Source: Deltaproteobacteria bacterium
GTDB taxonomy: Bacteria; Myxococcota; Polyangia; Polyangiales; B10-G4
DNA length: 14,697 bases
Assembly: GCA_019312705.1 (NCBI GenBank)
Contig: JAFDCW010000021.1
Coordinates: 1 to 14,697, forward strand
Direction of reading: 5' to 3'
The translations under genes and the position numbers were made by a program. Below the pieces are notes generated by a model that had not been told where the DNA came from, ran no database searches, and saw only the letters and a list, made by a program, of their open reading frames with translations. Positions 14,103 to 14,697 of this stretch are shown piece by piece (within the stretch, counting starts at the first letter, position 1; each line of letters opens with the position of its first letter).

Positions 14103-14697
14103 TGGGGGCTGCGCGGAAGTCGCGGGAGCGGGACGAGGCCGGGCGCCAGCGGACCGGGCACAACGGGAAGCGGCGGGGGAAGTCCGGGAGCAAGGGCAGC
14201 GGTCGGAAGGCGTCGCGGAAGGCGCCGGCAAAACGCGAGCACGCCTCGAAGCACCCCGGCTCCCACGGGTCGAAGCACGCCGGCCCCAAAAAGAAGAAGA
14301 ATGGCCCCCGGCGCCGCCCATCCGCTCCCGAGGTCGTCGCCGATGACCAGCGGGGCATGGTGAGCGGGCTCTTCCGCCGCCGCTCTCTCTCTCCCGTCAT
14401 CCCGTCTTCGCGCAACAGTCGCCGCCCCGAGCCCGTCGCTCCACCGCCCCAGCAGCCCCTCGGAGAACGCGTCACCGCGTTTCGCGAGCGCCTGCGAGGG
14501 GCCTGGGAGCGTGCCCGTCGGGTCATCCTGCTGACTCTGCGCTTGCTAATGCTCCTGGTGCTCGTCGCGGCGGCCCTCGCCGTCGGACGCCTCGTCGAGC
14601 GTCATGTACGCACCTCCCCCGCCTTCGCGACCAAGAACATCTCCATCGACGGCCTCGAACGCCTCGACGAAGCGACCGTCACCAGGGCGGCCGCCCT
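14102..14697 (+). CDS. ftsQ: FtsQ, division protein with long basic N-terminus (truncated at the right edge)
   Basis: Frame open to the window edge, 198 codons seen. ATG at 14102 overlaps the murC stop (TGATG). Residues 1-140 are cytoplasmic: the first 72 contain 26 Lys/Arg and 5 His against 4 acidic residues, with Gly, Ser, Ala and Pro between (KPGS/KHAGPKKKK-like, resembling histone H1 tails), followed by a Pro/Arg-rich part. One membrane segment lies at about 141-164 (VILLTLRLLMLLVLVAAALA). The start of a POTRA domain follows (FATKNISIDGLERLDEATV, 175-193), as in FtsQ/DivIB. FtsQ links FtsL and FtsB and regulates FtsWI in the periplasm. The usual cytoplasmic part is only about 20-30 residues. 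Identity rests on topology, POTRA onset and position after murC; murB is not between them. Confidence 0.85.
   Translation, partial: MGAARKSRERDEAGRQRTGHNGKRRGKSGSKGSGRKASRKAPAKREHASKHPGSHGSKHAGPKKKKNGPRRRPSAPEVVADDQRGMVSGLFRRRSLSPVIPSSRNSRRPEPVAPPPQQPLGERVTAFRERLRGAWERARRVILLTLRLLMLLVLVAAALAVGRLVERHVRTSPAFATKNISIDGLERLDEATVTRAAA
14240..14284 (+). repeat. Imperfect 24-base direct repeat inside the ftsQ basic tail
   Basis: CAC-GCC-TCG-AAG-CAC-CCC-GGC (14240-14260) recurs as CAC-GGG-TCG-AAG-CAC-GCC-GGC (14264-14284), 18 of 21 bases equal, with a TCC codon between. They encode HASKHPG and HGSKHAG. Like the ftsW repeat, this suggests growth of a basic tail by tandem duplication. Confidence 0.7.

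Noticed and set aside
12342..14321. Minus-strand open frame of 659 codons opposite murC and the gap
   Set aside because: Same antisense effect of GC-rich codons; no recognisable domain, and it lies opposite an unambiguous MurC.
1..14697. Mobile elements, CRISPR arrays, phage or defence genes
   Set aside because: No transposase, integrase, regularly spaced repeats or terminal inverted repeats seen; the window is a conserved housekeeping cluster.

Overview
This window carries most of a dcw (division and cell wall) gene cluster on the + strand of a high-GC bacterium. The order is mraZ, rsmH, ftsL, ftsI, murE, murF, mraY, murD, ftsW, murG, a 281-base gap, murC, and a truncated ftsQ running off the right edge. 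A short fragment of a divergent gene runs off the left edge. The high GC content, GC-ending codons, abundant GTG/TTG starts, the proteobacterial dcw order and an FtsI with a C-terminal PASTA domain suggest a Myxococcota or other deltaproteobacterial-type lineage. MurE carries the DNPR signature for meso-diaminopimelate, so the peptidoglycan is probably the Gram-negative A1-gamma type. No species is claimed.

Layout: bases 1-175 (- strand) hold the 5' part of an unrecognised protein. Bases 176-462 are a control region, less GC-rich than the rest. It has a leftward hairpin followed by a T-run, a small palindrome, an AT-rich stretch, a sigma70-like promoter with a perfect TTGACA box, and TG-containing repeats spaced about 10 bases that are candidate MraZ boxes. 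From 463 to 12435 ten genes follow without a gap; each start codon overlaps the previous stop codon by 4 bases (1 base at murE/murF), which points to one translationally coupled operon. The gap at 12436-12716 is the only break. After it, murC overlaps ftsQ by one base.

How the genes work together: MraZ is the likely operon regulator and RsmH methylates 16S rRNA. MurC, MurD, MurE and MurF add the stem peptide to UDP-MurNAc. MraY and MurG build lipid I and lipid II. FtsW polymerises and FtsI crosslinks septal peptidoglycan, and FtsL and FtsQ belong to the FtsQLB regulatory complex. murB and ddl, which often lie between murC and ftsQ, are absent there.

The system as a whole is well known; I see no wholly undescribed system. 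The unusual parts are decorations on standard proteins: a basic, histone-H1-like cytoplasmic tail of about 140 residues on FtsQ, a 9-base tandem repeat encoding Ala-Lys/Arg-Ser units in the FtsW N-terminus, a 78-residue low-complexity tail on MurG, and a MurF that lacks the usual His-Asn pair of the Mur-ligase HNxxN motif.
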